Shown here: piece after piece, positions 14,150 through 22,920 of the stretch | How positions within the stretch are numbered: position 1 is the stretch's first letter | How the letters are laid out: each line of letters begins with the position of its first letter | Assembly: GCA_019359235.1 (NCBI GenBank) | Contig: JAHHHT010000048.1 | Location: forward strand, 1 to 52,780 | Length of the DNA stretch: 52,780 nucleotides | Source: Oscillatoria princeps RMCB-10 | GTDB lineage: Bacteria; Cyanobacteriota; Cyanobacteriia; Cyanobacteriales; Oscillatoriaceae | Direction of reading: 5' to 3' | Notes under the pieces: model-generated | The model's database searches: none | Told to the model about the DNA's origin: nothing | The model's input: only the letters and a program-made list of their open reading frames with translations | Program-made: the position numbers and the translations under genes

Positions 14150-16603
14150 CTACGCCTGGAATTTGGTCAGGACGCCATAAATCGCCCAAATGGCCATAGG
14201 GCGGAGGTAGAGGCTGGCGCGGAAGGTGCCGGCGGCTGTGATCGCTTCCGGGGTGCGGAATTGCAGCCCGTTGTCGTACACTTGGCGCACAACCGCTTCC
14301 GTCATCCGAAACGCCTCATCTTTCATCCCCATCTGCACCATAAACGCCGCCAGCCCAAAATTAATCCCCGTCCACACTTCCAGGGGGTGGGTGGCGTTGG
14401 GATTCACCGGCTTCCCGGAGGGCAGAACGCCATTCGCCGCGCCGAACTCGCCGCCGTGGAACCTCAAAAAGCAGGCGTCGTAGACTGTTTTCAGGGCGCT
14501 GAGGGCGCGATCCACCGGCACAATATCCGCCAGTCCCAGCATCTGGGCGTAAAATTGGCCGCACAGCTGATCCGCCATCACCACCTCGGAACCGCTTTCG
14601 CTGTCAAGCCGGTAGTATTGCCCATTCCAGAGTTTTTCCTCATACACCGGCTTTGCTTGTTGCAACCAGGTGCGGTAGGTGGCGGCGGTTTCCTCGATAT
14701 TGGAAGCCGGGATTGGGGGATTGGGGGATTGGGAGTGTTGGATGAGAATCTCGGCAATGGCGATCGCTGCTTCTAGTGCGGCTAGCCACAGCCCGCCGCA
14801 ATAGGCGCTGACGCCTTGCAGTTTCCAGTCGTCAAAGGTTTGGTCGGGTGCGCCGCCGTTTTCGGGGATGCCGTCGCCGTCTATATCAAAGGTTTTCAGG
14901 TAGGCGAGGGTTTCGGTTGCAGCGGGCCAGCACTCCCACAAGAATTCTACATCCTTTGCGCCGGTGAGGAGGTAATCCCGGTACACCTGCAAGACGAAAT
15001 CGCAGGGCAAGTCTTTCCAGAGGTTGCAGTCCTGGTAGCTGGTATAATTGGTTTGCTGCCAGGGGTGTTCGTTGGGTGCCCCCAAGTCGTGGGGGGTGGC
15101 ACCGGCAATCTTGCGAACCGCTTGTGCCTGGTTGTAGCCAATAATCCGGGGGGTGTCGTCGCTGGTGGGAATGGCGCGGGCGAAAGCGAGGAGGACGGAT
15201 TTTTCCAATTCTGGCCACAGCATTAGCAGGGCGAATGAGCCATAAAGCCGCACGTCGAGGCTTTCGTACCAGCGGTAATCGAGGCACTCCAAGACCGCAA
15301 ACCGGCCTTTTGGGTCGTTTTCGTCGGCTGCAGTCCACAGCGCCCCACCGGCAGTCAGGGCGTACAGCTCGTTAAATAATGCCATTTTAAACCAGTCGGG
15401 CAAATCCTGCCGGTCTAGAATGGGTTGCTGCCAAGTTTGGATTTGCTCTTTCCAGGTTTCGCAGTGCTTGAGGGCGGTGCGCACCATCGCCCAGGCGTTT
15501 TTGCCATTGCGCCCGTAAAAATCCGTGTAGCGCCGGTAGTACCAGGCACCGGTGGCAAATTCGGTGACCGGCAAATCCCACGCTAATATAAAAGGTATTT
15601 TGCGGCTTTTTCCCGGTCTGAGGGTGAAGCGGATGGCCAGGGCGACGGCGACTTGCTGTCCGGGATCTGCCGGTGTTTCGTCTTGCACATCAGGCAGAGA
15701 TCCGTCTTCAGAGAACATCTTCCAGAGTTCTTCCCCCGTGCCGGCGGGATTCCAGCGCGTGTGATAGTATACCTGCACGGCGGGGTTGGTAATGCTGGCA
15801 ATCGCCAACTGCCCCTCACCTTCCTGGATGTCCTCGTGGATGCTGACGCGGTTCATCACGCACCCCACGCGGTGGAAGTCCTCAACCATCTGGTTGAAGT
15901 TGCCGGTGCTCTCCCCCCACTTCGGTTGGTACTCGTAAACCGGACTGCCATCATCGCGCACCCGCACCTCAGGCGATTTAATTAAATTGGTAAACCAGCC
16001 CACGGTATTATGCCAAGTGAGCATAATGCTGAGTGTGATAGGCTCATCCGTTGGGTTGTGCGCCGTCCACTCAAAAATCGCCAGCGGATAGCTGCTTTCC
16101 TGATAGTTGTGCGCCCACACCGGCGAGAATTGCTCGCAACTCAACTCTGCCTTAAACACGCCATCATAAGTAAACCAACTGCGCGGGTACAGGGCGTGAT
16201 AAGTGCCGGTAAACTTCCCCTCATCCCCCTTGGCGCTCTTGGCATCTTGTCGGTTCGTTTTTTCAGGATACCACTTCCAAGCCGAGAGACTGCCATCCTC
16301 AGGCGCTTCCGAGCACATCGCATAAGCTTGCTTCTTGCCGGCAGCCTCCTCAAACACGCTAAACTGACAAGCGGGCAAATTGCGGAAGACATGCTCGCCG
16401 CCGTCGAGGTGCCAGAGGTTGAAGTCGCCGCGCGGGGATCTGCCAATACAGCCGGCACCGAAGCCCCCCAGGGGCATACCGTGCCAAGGGCCATCGTCCA
16501 GGTTGCTGGCGTAGCGGACAGTATAAGGTTTGTCCCACCCTTTGCCGGTGGGCCGGTTCCAAGTGCAGGCGGGGATTTCGGGTTTAGTCGGTTGGTTGCT
16601 CAT
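14150..16603 (-). CDS. GH116-family glycosidase (GBA2-like)
   Basis: This 817-residue protein belongs to the GH116 family of beta-glucosidases/glucosylceramidases. The N-terminal beta domain carries GGFGAGCIGRSPRGDFNLWH (residues 46-65). The C-terminal (alpha/alpha)6 domain has ECLDYRWYESLDV, with Glu439 at the nucleophile position, and ENGGAPDQTFDDW, with Asp587 at the acid/base position. The spacing matches characterised members. No signal peptide is seen, so it is probably cytoplasmic. The true substrate (glucosylceramide-like lipid or oligosaccharide) cannot be read from sequence. A short Lys/Asp-rich insertion near 115-128 (TNRQDAKSAKGDEGK) resembles a dispersed-repeat translation. The gene is separate from the peptide island. 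Confidence 0.9.
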   Translation of the reverse strand: MSNQPTKPEIPACTWNRPTGKGWDKPYTVRYASNLDDGPWHGMPLGGFGAGCIGRSPRGDFNLWHLDGGEHVFRNLPACQFSVFEEAAGKKQAYAMCSEAPEDGSLSAWKWYPEKTNRQDAKSAKGDEGKFTGTYHALYPRSWFTYDGVFKAELSCEQFSPVWAHNYQESSYPLAIFEWTAHNPTDEPITLSIMLTWHNTVGWFTNLIKSPEVRVRDDGSPVYEYQPKWGESTGNFNQMVEDFHRVGCVMNRVSIHEDIQEGEGQLAIASITNPAVQVYYHTRWNPAGTGEELWKMFSEDGSLPDVQDETPADPGQQVAVALAIRFTLRPGKSRKIPFILAWDLPVTEFATGAWYYRRYTDFYGRNGKNAWAMVRTALKHCETWKEQIQTWQQPILDRQDLPDWFKMALFNELYALTAGGALWTAADENDPKGRFAVLECLDYRWYESLDVRLYGSFALLMLWPELEKSVLLAFARAIPTSDDTPRIIGYNQAQAVRKIAGATPHDLGAPNEHPWQQTNYTSYQDCNLWKDLPCDFVLQVYRDYLLTGAKDVEFLWECWPAATETLAYLKTFDIDGDGIPENGGAPDQTFDDWKLQGVSAYCGGLWLAALEAAIAIAEILIQHSQSPNPPIPASNIEETAATYRTWLQQAKPVYEEKLWNGQYYRLDSESGSEVVMADQLCGQFYAQMLGLADIVPVDRALSALKTVYDACFLRFHGGEFGAANGVLPSGKPVNPNATHPLEVWTGINFGLAAFMVQMGMKDEAFRMTEAVVRQVYDNGLQFRTPEAITAAGTFRASLYLRPMAIWAIYGVLTKFQA

Positions 16604-16616
16604 GTGGTAGATTTTA

Positions 16617-17039
16617 TCAGTCTGGTGCTGATTTTGGCGTTTCTTCTTCCTGCTGGTGCAATTCTATATATTCTAGAACCAGCAGTCGCAGGTAATCCAA
16701 CATCTCAATGTAAAACTTCATTTTATGGTAATCTTTGGAGGAATTGAAGTACCATTGGGCGATTGCCGGTGTGTCTAAGATTCGCATTTTATGCAGTTTG
16801 TTAGCTGCTGCTGCCGGCTCGCTCACTCGACCATATACTTTGACTTGACTGGCATATCCCCTGATGTCTGCGGTCAGGAGTTCCAGTTCCTCCAAAACGG
16901 TAAATTCTTCTCCGCTACTCCAAATTTCTGCTATGCGTTTGCGTTCGTCTTTTGCCGCCTGGTAGTATAGGATTAAGTCCTGAAACAGTTGGCTGATGTA
17001 ATCTCTGGCCAGTTCAACTTCTGTGTGAATCGCAGCCAT
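16617..17039 (-). CDS. Helical hypothetical protein, possible immunity partner
   Basis: This 140-residue acidic protein is predicted mostly helical, with no signal peptide or membrane segment. I recognise no family. It lies 93 bp downstream of the toxin-tip-like ORF at 17133-17402 in the same direction, which is the usual order for a toxin followed by its immunity gene. It ends 13 bp before the GH116 start, so it may instead be cotranscribed with that gene. The start has GGAGGAA upstream (CCCAGGAGGAATTTCCTAA, then ATG). Confidence 0.6.
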   Translation of the reverse strand: MAAIHTEVELARDYISQLFQDLILYYQAAKDERKRIAEIWSSGEEFTVLEELELLTADIRGYASQVKVYGRVSEPAAAANKLHKMRILDTPAIAQWYFNSSKDYHKMKFYIEMLDYLRLLVLEYIELHQQEEETPKSAPD

Positions 17040-17132
17040 TTAGGAAATTCCTCCTGGGTGAAAATTTTGTCTGAGGTTCAATTCATGCGCCCGCCGGTTG
17101 GAAGAGCAGCCATTTCTAAGGTCTGTCATCTC

Positions 17133-17402
17133 CTACTCATCAGTGATACCATAAGTTACGATTCTCTCACTGCCAAAGGCATCAGAACGAACGATTAAGT
17201 ATTCATTGCCTTTTCTGTAAACAGCAGAACCATCACTGCGATATCCTGTCTTTGGAACTCGTGTTGCTCCTTTTTTATTAAAGTTGTGTGCTTTTCGCAA
17301 GTATCTCAAGGGATCGAACCCTTTCCTCAAGGCGTGATCTACAATACTTGCCGCCACGCTCGTATATGTAGATGCGTCCCAGCTAGTCATGTACCGCTGC
17401 AT
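17133..17402 (-). CDS. Short toxin-tip-like or truncated protein
   Basis: The 89 residues from the ATG at 17402 include DHALRKGFDPLRYLRKAHNF, then NKKGATRVPKTGYR and GNEYLIVRSDAFGSERIVTY. The basic, compact C-terminal pattern resembles catalytic tips of polymorphic toxins, but I cannot name the fold. The frame stays open upstream of the ATG for about 30 codons (ending ...EQLFSGRTEAEIAE) to a TAA near 17493. It has AGGAGG but no standard start codon there. So either translation begins at 17402 or at a rare codon, or this is the detached C-terminus of a larger gene. Confidence 0.55.
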   Translation of the reverse strand: MQRYMTSWDASTYTSVAASIVDHALRKGFDPLRYLRKAHNFNKKGATRVPKTGYRSDGSAVYRKGNEYLIVRSDAFGSERIVTYGITDE

Positions 17403-17772
17403 TTCGGCAATTTCTGCCTCTGTGCGTCCGCTGAATAGCTGCTCTACAAATGGATCTGCTGGCTGATTTTCCAGTTTTTCTTCCTCCTGACTTTATACTT
17501 CAACAAAAGGGGTAATAGCGTATGCTAGAGGCTGGCTTGCGATTGCGGTGCCAGACGCGAAAAGGTTCGTGGGGTGCGACACCCTTCATCAAGCCGGCAC
17601 GCGCAGCGCCAAAGAAGCCAAGACAAATTAACAGGAGAGACTCCTGCGCTACTCAATGATTTGCTTTGGTATATTATAACATAGGGGGGAGAAACAAACA
17701 AGCCCTCTCCCCCCGCAACAACCTCTCTTCTTCTACCTTGGCGTCCCTTCACGGGGGCGGTTCAATAAACCT
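17403..17772. other. Intergenic stretch, no clear gene
   Basis: The first about 90 bp are the open upstream extension of the preceding ORF. The rest (17500-17772) contains short dispersed words and an AT-rich patch near 17660-17690 that could hold a promoter for the protease gene at 17773. Confidence 0.4.
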
Positions 17773-18627
17773 ATGCCAAACTTCGCAACAAAACTGCGCC
17801 CCTTAATCCTAGCACTGTTGCTCGGCGGAATAGCAGCGGGATTCCCCCTAGAAACCCCTACCCCGGCAGTTTTTTCTCAGCCGGATGGGGGGCAGGTGGC
17901 GGAAATTGCGCGGCGGGTGACGGTGCGGATTTTCTATGATTTGGGAGCGGGTTCTGGGGTGATTGTTAAGCGGGAGGGGGGGACTTATACGGTGCTGACG
18001 AACCGGCATGTCGTTGCGGGGAGTCAGGAGAATGGCTATACTATTGTAACAGAAGATGGGGCGGCTCATGCGGGGAAGTGGCTGCGAGATGTGGGGAGGG
18101 TATTTGGTGAGGTGGATTTGGCTTTGGTGGAATTTAAGAGCGGGCAGAGTTATGGCGTGGCGGTGCTGGGAGAGTGGGGGAAGCTATCTGTGGGGGATGC
18201 GGTTTATGCGGCGGGTTTTCCCAATTGGCAGTTGAAGAATGGGAGTGAGATTGAGAAGACGCGGGAGTGGGGGGTGGTGAGAGCGTTTCGGGTGACGGGG
18301 GGAAAGGTGGGGATGCTGCCGGCGGAACCGCTTGTTGAGGGATACCAGTTGGGTTATACTAATGATATCGCGCAGGGAATGAGCGGCGGGCCGGTGCTGG
18401 ATGGGGAGGGGAAGTTGGTGGGAATTAATGGCCGGTCGAAATACCCTTTGGCGGGGATTGATGCGTTTAAGTTTGCGGGTGGGGGTGTGCCGGTGGATGA
18501 GGTTTTCCTGCAGATGGAAGCTTTGAGTTGGGCGATTCCTATCTCGTATTTGGGCAATCTCGCTCACCCCCGGCAATCTGTAGGGGCGGGTTCGCCCGAA
18601 TTCTTTGGGACAAAACGGGGAATGTGA
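17773..18627 (+). CDS. Trypsin-like serine protease, exported
   Basis: This 284-residue protein has an N-terminal signal peptide (about 1-35). A trypsin-like domain follows with His in LTNRHVVAG, Asp in VDLALVEF and Ser in QGMSGGPVLD, so the triad is complete. No PDZ domain follows. The last about 20 residues (QSVGAGSPEFFGTKRGM) come from a dispersed GTAGGGGCGGGTTCGCCCG-type repeat that runs through the stop codon, so the C-terminus may be secondarily altered. It is convergent with a paralogous protease-TPR gene, 31 bp away. It is probably periplasmic. The substrate is unknown. Confidence 0.85.
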   Translation: MPNFATKLRPLILALLLGGIAAGFPLETPTPAVFSQPDGGQVAEIARRVTVRIFYDLGAGSGVIVKREGGTYTVLTNRHVVAGSQENGYTIVTEDGAAHAGKWLRDVGRVFGEVDLALVEFKSGQSYGVAVLGEWGKLSVGDAVYAAGFPNWQLKNGSEIEKTREWGVVRAFRVTGGKVGMLPAEPLVEGYQLGYTNDIAQGMSGGPVLDGEGKLVGINGRSKYPLAGIDAFKFAGGGVPVDEVFLQMEALSWAIPISYLGNLAHPRQSVGAGSPEFFGTKRGM

Positions 18628-18658
18628 ATAAACCCGCCCCGGCACTGCCGGCAATCTG

Positions 18659-20344
18659 TTAGGATAGCTCTTTGAGCCGGTTAAGCGAATTTTGATACCA
18701 CTCTTGTTTCCCTTGTTGTTTATAGAGATCGGCAGCTTTCTGAAAATCTTCTCTCGCTCTTTGTTTATCTCCCGTGTCACGGCGGACAACACCCCGACCG
18801 ACGTAGGCATCGGCATAGTTGGGATTAATCCGAATAGCCTCATTGTAATCGGCGAGCGCTGCCGGTTTGTCCCCTGAGTTGTAGCGGACATTACCCCGAC
18901 CGACGTAGGCAATGGCATAGTTGGGATTAATCCGAATTGCCTGATTGTAATCGGCGAGGGCTGCCGGTTTGTCCCCTGAGTCGTAGTGGACAAGACCCCG
19001 GTTGTTGTAGGCATCGGCATAGTTGGGATTAATCCGAATAGCCTGATTGTAATCGGCGAGCGCTGCCGGTTTGTCCCCTGAGTCGTAGCGGACAAGACCC
19101 CGGTTGTAGTAGGCACTGGCAAGGTTGGGATTAATCCGAATAGCCTCATTGTAATCGGCGAGGGCTGCCGGTTTGTCCCCTGAGTCGTAGCGGACAACAC
19201 CCCGGTTGTTGTAGGCATCGGCATAGTTGGGATTAATCCGAATAGCCTGATTGTAATCGGCGAGGGCTGCCGGTTTGTCCCCTGAGTCGTAGCGGACAAC
19301 ACCCCGGTTGTTGTAGGCATCGGCATAGTTGGGATTAATCCGAATAGCCTGATTGTAATCGGCGAGCGCTGCCGGTTTGTCCCCTGAGTCGTAGCGGACA
19401 AGACCCCGGTTGTAGTAGGCACTGGCAAGGTTGGGATTAATCCGAATAGCCTCATTGTAATCGGCGAGGGCTGCCGGTTTGTCCCCTGAGTCGTAGCGGA
19501 CAACACCCCGGTTGTTGTAGGCATCGGCATAGTTGGGATTCATCGCGATTGCCTGGGAATACTCAGCAAGTGCACCCTTTAAGTCACCTTGCTGTTCGAG
19601 AGCAAAGCCTTGGCTGAAATGGGCAGTGGCATCCTTTGCCGGCTCAGGTTGAGTGCCTTTCGCCATCTGGCTGTCAGGCTTTAAAAACATCTGAATAGGA
19701 ATCCCCAAATTGAATCCTGTCTTCTCCCCGTTTTCCCTGTCGCCCTTTCCGTGAATGCCAATCACGCGCCCCGCTTCATCCAGCACCGGCCCGCCACTCA
19801 TCCCCCGCTGTGTGGGATTATCATAAAGCAAAGCATACCCCTCAAAAGGCTTCGGCACCACACCCATAATTTTGCCCTCAGGCAGCACGAAAGTGCGCTG
19901 TCGGATTACCTGGTTGGGTTCCGGTGCGCCGGCGACGTAAACGATTTGGCCGGCAGTCGCTTTTTCTGAATCGCCCCACTCTGCCAGCTTGTAGGTTTTG
20001 TCGCTCTCAAAAGTCAGCACCGCCAAATCCACACCAGGCACCGGCGCAGTCACTGTACCGGAATTTACCCGATACTCGGCTCCATCTGGCGCAATCACCA
20101 GACAAATCGCATCGGGCTGATTGAAAGTGTGCTTAGCGGTGAGTACAGAGTAGCTTTTTCCCTGGCGCTTGTAAAGCACCCCAGATCCGGAACCGCAGCC
20201 ATCAATTATAACCGTAATTTCTTTTGCTATGTTTCCGACCTGTACAGAGGATGAAGCGGGACTGTCCCCTTTCGGCAACGGCAAGAGGGAACACCCACCC
20301 ACCGCTAGCCCAATTGCGACTGTAATTGAGAGTCTGCGCACCAT
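18659..20344 (-). CDS. Lipoprotein trypsin-like protease fused to tandem TPR repeats
   Basis: I start at the ATG at 20344, which gives a lipoprotein signal (AIGLAVGGC). A trypsin-like domain follows with His in LTAKHTF, Asp in GVDLAVLTF and Ser in QRGMSGGPVLD. About nine 34-residue TPR units come next, of which seven (about 18780-19545) are almost identical (YDSGDKPAALADYN-x-AIRINP). Two unit types (NLASAYYNRG and NYADAYNNRG) recur in the same order, so a three-unit block was itself duplicated. TPRs bind partner proteins, so this may be a regulated envelope protease. The gene is paralogous to its convergent neighbour and lies near a COP23 protein and a kinase. Confidence 0.88.
   Translation of the reverse strand: MVRRLSITVAIGLAVGGCSLLPLPKGDSPASSSVQVGNIAKEITVIIDGCGSGSGVLYKRQGKSYSVLTAKHTFNQPDAICLVIAPDGAEYRVNSGTVTAPVPGVDLAVLTFESDKTYKLAEWGDSEKATAGQIVYVAGAPEPNQVIRQRTFVLPEGKIMGVVPKPFEGYALLYDNPTQRGMSGGPVLDEAGRVIGIHGKGDRENGEKTGFNLGIPIQMFLKPDSQMAKGTQPEPAKDATAHFSQGFALEQQGDLKGALAEYSQAIAMNPNYADAYNNRGVVRYDSGDKPAALADYNEAIRINPNLASAYYNRGLVRYDSGDKPAALADYNQAIRINPNYADAYNNRGVVRYDSGDKPAALADYNQAIRINPNYADAYNNRGVVRYDSGDKPAALADYNEAIRINPNLASAYYNRGLVRYDSGDKPAALADYNQAIRINPNYADAYNNRGLVHYDSGDKPAALADYNQAIRINPNYAIAYVGRGNVRYNSGDKPAALADYNEAIRINPNYADAYVGRGVVRRDTGDKQRAREDFQKAADLYKQQGKQEWYQNSLNRLKELS
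18780..19545. repeat. 102-bp tandem repeats coding TPR units
   Basis: Seven near-identical 102-bp units, with evidence of a 306-bp higher-order duplication. Such DNA is prone to copy-number change. Confidence 0.85.
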
Positions 20345-20413
20345 AATCAACCTCCTCGCCGGGAATAAGTGATATCCTGTCCTGAGCAATTTTTTCTATT
20401 ATAACTATAACTC

Positions 20414-20448
20414 GTAGGGTGCGTTCCCTGTTAGGGAACGCACCCTAC
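20414..20448. repeat. GTAGGGTGCGTTCC palindrome, second copy
   Basis: 16-bp arms (20414-20429 and 20433-20448) around a 3-nt loop, as at 5008-5044. Confidence 0.7.
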
Positions 20449-20507
20449 CCCTGGCTATGTCCCAAGGTGTCGGGTGAACCCGCCCCTACAGGGTGTTGGG
20501 GACGGGG

Positions 20508-21110
20508 TTAAAAACCGCTATCCTTTGGCAACAACCGATTGACCAATGTTTCCAAAACAATGGACTGGGGCACCCCACTTTCTGTTACTGTCCCGTCAGT
20601 AGCTTTACCCTGGGCAAAATTGGTAATCTGTGCCAGCGCAGCACTGGGATCTTTGGCATTTTCCTTATTCAAGGTAAACAGCATATTGGCCAGGGTGCAA
20701 TTCTTTTGCCCCTCCGTCACCAAACAGACCACAGTATAGCCCTTGTCTACCTGGCCAGTCGTTAAATCCAAATTCCCCAATTTTCCCCCATTTGCGTTCA
20801 CCGCATCCGTTAGCTTGCGGGACACCATTTTGCAGCGCTGTTCGGGTGTGTACTCAGGGCCAAAGTATGTGCTGTTCCACGTCAGCAGGGGGGCAACGGA
20901 AACCACATTCCCTCTTTTGGCAATAGTCGCCCACCCATCCCCTTGCTGCACGCACTCGAAGCTTGTCGAGTCTGTGGAATTGGAAGCTGTCGCCACTGCC
21001 GGTTTCTCGCCCTCGCTGGAAGCGCTTTGCGGCGAACACCCTACAGTCCCAGACAGCATCAAACCCGTAACGAGAACTGGCATCATCAACCGGCACGTCT
21101 TGGCAGTCAT
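20508..21110 (-). CDS. COP23-domain lipoprotein
   Basis: This 200-residue protein has a signal ending LSGTVGC, so it is probably a lipoprotein. The rest carries the COP23 pattern: FECVQQ, APLLTWNS-x-YFG, YTPEQRC, TGQVDKGYTVVCLV, NCTLANMLFTLN. COP23 is named for a circadian oscillating membrane protein of unicellular cyanobacteria. Its biochemical role is not established. The paired cysteines in the domain suggest disulfides in the periplasm. The gene is divergent from the Ser/Thr kinase at 21233, with about 120 bp between them that must hold both promoters. Confidence 0.85.
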   Translation of the reverse strand: MTAKTCRLMMPVLVTGLMLSGTVGCSPQSASSEGEKPAVATASNSTDSTSFECVQQGDGWATIAKRGNVVSVAPLLTWNSTYFGPEYTPEQRCKMVSRKLTDAVNANGGKLGNLDLTTGQVDKGYTVVCLVTEGQKNCTLANMLFTLNKENAKDPSAALAQITNFAQGKATDGTVTESGVPQSIVLETLVNRLLPKDSGF

Positions 21111-21232
21111 AGTCCAATCTTGTCAATGGGGTGAATTGAACTTTAAGCGATAGCCCTTGACAAATTTACTGCATTATACTACTTTTTGCCAGACTGTGCA
21201 ATAATAGAGCCTAATTTTACCATATTAGCTCT

Positions 21233-22204
21233 ATGATGACTCAGGGACTGGCCCTTGGCGGGCGCTACCAGATTATCAAGTTGCTGGGTAAAGGCGGGTT
21301 TGGCGAAACTTATCTCGCCAAAGACACCCACCTACCTGGCCATCCCCTGCGGGTGGTCAAGAGACTCCAGCCCCAGTCCAGCGATCCCTTTGTCCTGCAA
21401 ACGGCTAGCCGGCTGTTTGACACGGAGGCGGAAACCCTGTACAAACTAGGCAAGCATGACCGAATCCCCGAACTCTTCGCCCACTTCCAGGACAATCAAG
21501 AGTTCTATCTTGTCCAAGAATATATTGAAGGGCACGACCTCAGCCAAGAAATTATACCGGGAAAACAGCTAAGTGAGACTCAGGTAACAGAACTGTTGCG
21601 CGGCATTTTGGAAGTCCTGGAATTTGTCCACCGGCACAAGATCATCCATCGCGATATCAAACCCGCCAATTTAATCCGCCGCGCCAAAGATGGTAAAATT
21701 GTCCTCATCGACTTTGGCGCAGTCAAACAAATCAGCACCCAGATAAACACTCAAGGGCAATTCAATGGAACAGTTCCCATCGGCACAGATGGCTATATGC
21801 CCAGCGAACAATCGAAAGGGCATCCCCAATTGTGCAGCGATATCCATGCGGTGGGAATGGTGGGTATTGAAGCCCTCACCGGGGTGTGGCCCAACCAGCT
21901 AGCAACAGATTCCAACACCCTGGAAGTCATCTGGCAAGACCGGGTTTCAGTCAGCCCAAAGTTAGCTGCAATTTTAGATAAAATGGTACGCTATCACTTC
22001 AAAGATCGCTACCCATCCGCATCGGAAGTCTTGGCGGATATTACGCCGCAACCCCAAACACCCAAATTCCTCTGGCTAGCTGGAATTGGCTTGGCAATCG
22101 CCGCAATAGCCGGAATTGTTATCCTAAAACTTATCCCCCAATCCAATCTATCACCCTCCCCGCCAAATCCCAAACCTTCCCCAACTGATAAGTATATCTG
22201 GTAA
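21233..22204 (+). CDS. Membrane-anchored Ser/Thr protein kinase
   Basis: This 323-residue protein has a kinase domain at about 10-275: glycine loop GKGGFGETYLA, Lys in RVVKRL, catalytic loop HRDIKPANL, DFG and an APE-like GYMPSEQ segment. One membrane helix follows (about 283-303) and then a short Pro/Ser-rich tail ending TDKYIW. All catalytic motifs are present. Cyanobacterial relatives often carry a larger sensor beyond the helix. Here the tail is short, so a sensor may have been lost or a partner such as the divergent COP23 protein may fill the role. The domain faces the cytoplasm. Confidence 0.88.
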   Translation: MMTQGLALGGRYQIIKLLGKGGFGETYLAKDTHLPGHPLRVVKRLQPQSSDPFVLQTASRLFDTEAETLYKLGKHDRIPELFAHFQDNQEFYLVQEYIEGHDLSQEIIPGKQLSETQVTELLRGILEVLEFVHRHKIIHRDIKPANLIRRAKDGKIVLIDFGAVKQISTQINTQGQFNGTVPIGTDGYMPSEQSKGHPQLCSDIHAVGMVGIEALTGVWPNQLATDSNTLEVIWQDRVSVSPKLAAILDKMVRYHFKDRYPSASEVLADITPQPQTPKFLWLAGIGLAIAAIAGIVILKLIPQSNLSPSPPNPKPSPTDKYIW

Positions 22205-22589
22205 AGAAGATTGCCGGTTTGTTGGGGGTGCCGGCAACATTCCTAACCAGCCAGATAAATTCAGGGTGCCGGCTTTACAATTCTTAATCGTGCCGGCTTC
22301 CTGCTGGCGTTGACAAGCGTCACCAAAGCCAATACGCTGAAAACTGGCGATTCGGCAAAAGTGCCGGTAACTCAACCGCAATCAAGGGCGTTCGGGATGA
22401 TTAAAACTTTTCCCACCAGAGCAAAAATCCCCTCAAGCTCCCCCTCCCCGTACACGGGGAGGGGGTTGGGGGGTGGGGTTCTTCATCCCACAAATGCGCA
22501 ACGCCCAATAAAGCACCCCAATTGGCAGATGCCCCATGCCCAATCCCCAATGCCCCATGCCCAATGCCCAAAATCAGTATCCACGCAAA
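22205..22589. other. Repeat-filled intergenic stretch
   Basis: Holds a G-rich dispersed element (22439-22481) and a CCCATGCCCAATCCCCAATG-like simple repeat (about 22528-22570), both typical cyanobacterial fillers. No gene is supported. Confidence 0.6.
22439..22481. repeat. Dispersed G-rich element
   Basis: CCCCCTCCCCGT-ACACGGGGAGGGGGTTGGGG form followed by TTCTTCATCC, as at 43761. Confidence 0.7.
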
Positions 22590-22913
22590 ATGCCTCTCAA
22601 GATTATTGAAAACTTCGACAGCAGCTTTAACCTCGAACCGGCAGCCAAAGAAACCCTGTTCAACTTATTGAAGGGGGAAGCTTTTCTCCTCCAGCTTACC
22701 GAACAGGCAAAATCTCAAAGTGTGGAATTCACCGAACTCTTATTCCAGCCGGTTCCCTACAGCACAGCCACTCCCAAAGGAATGCCGGCGGAATTTGAGC
22801 CCTACTACCAGTCGGCGGATCATATCATAATCAACGTCCCGCCCAACTTCATGTTCAAAGCAAAAATCTTCAACCCCAGTCGCCTCTGCGCCATTTATCG
22901 CCAAGTCAGATAA
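22590..22913 (+). CDS. Hypothetical protein upstream of a GIY-YIG gene
   Basis: The product is 107 residues. I start at MPLKIIENFD because the 18 codons before it are a translated simple repeat. It has a mixed alpha/beta look with no signal or membrane segment. It ends 7 bp before the GIY-YIG gene, so the two are probably cotranscribed. I recognise no family. Confidence 0.6.
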   Translation: MPLKIIENFDSSFNLEPAAKETLFNLLKGEAFLLQLTEQAKSQSVEFTELLFQPVPYSTATPKGMPAEFEPYYQSADHIIINVPPNFMFKAKIFNPSRLCAIYRQVR

Positions 22914-22920
22914 TACCCCC

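Noticed and set aside
18184-19530. Long minus-strand frame of about 448 codons with PTTTGVLSATTQGTNRQ repeats
   Set aside because: It is a different frame of the TPR repeat DNA. The periodic lack of stops is a by-product of the 102-bp repeats.
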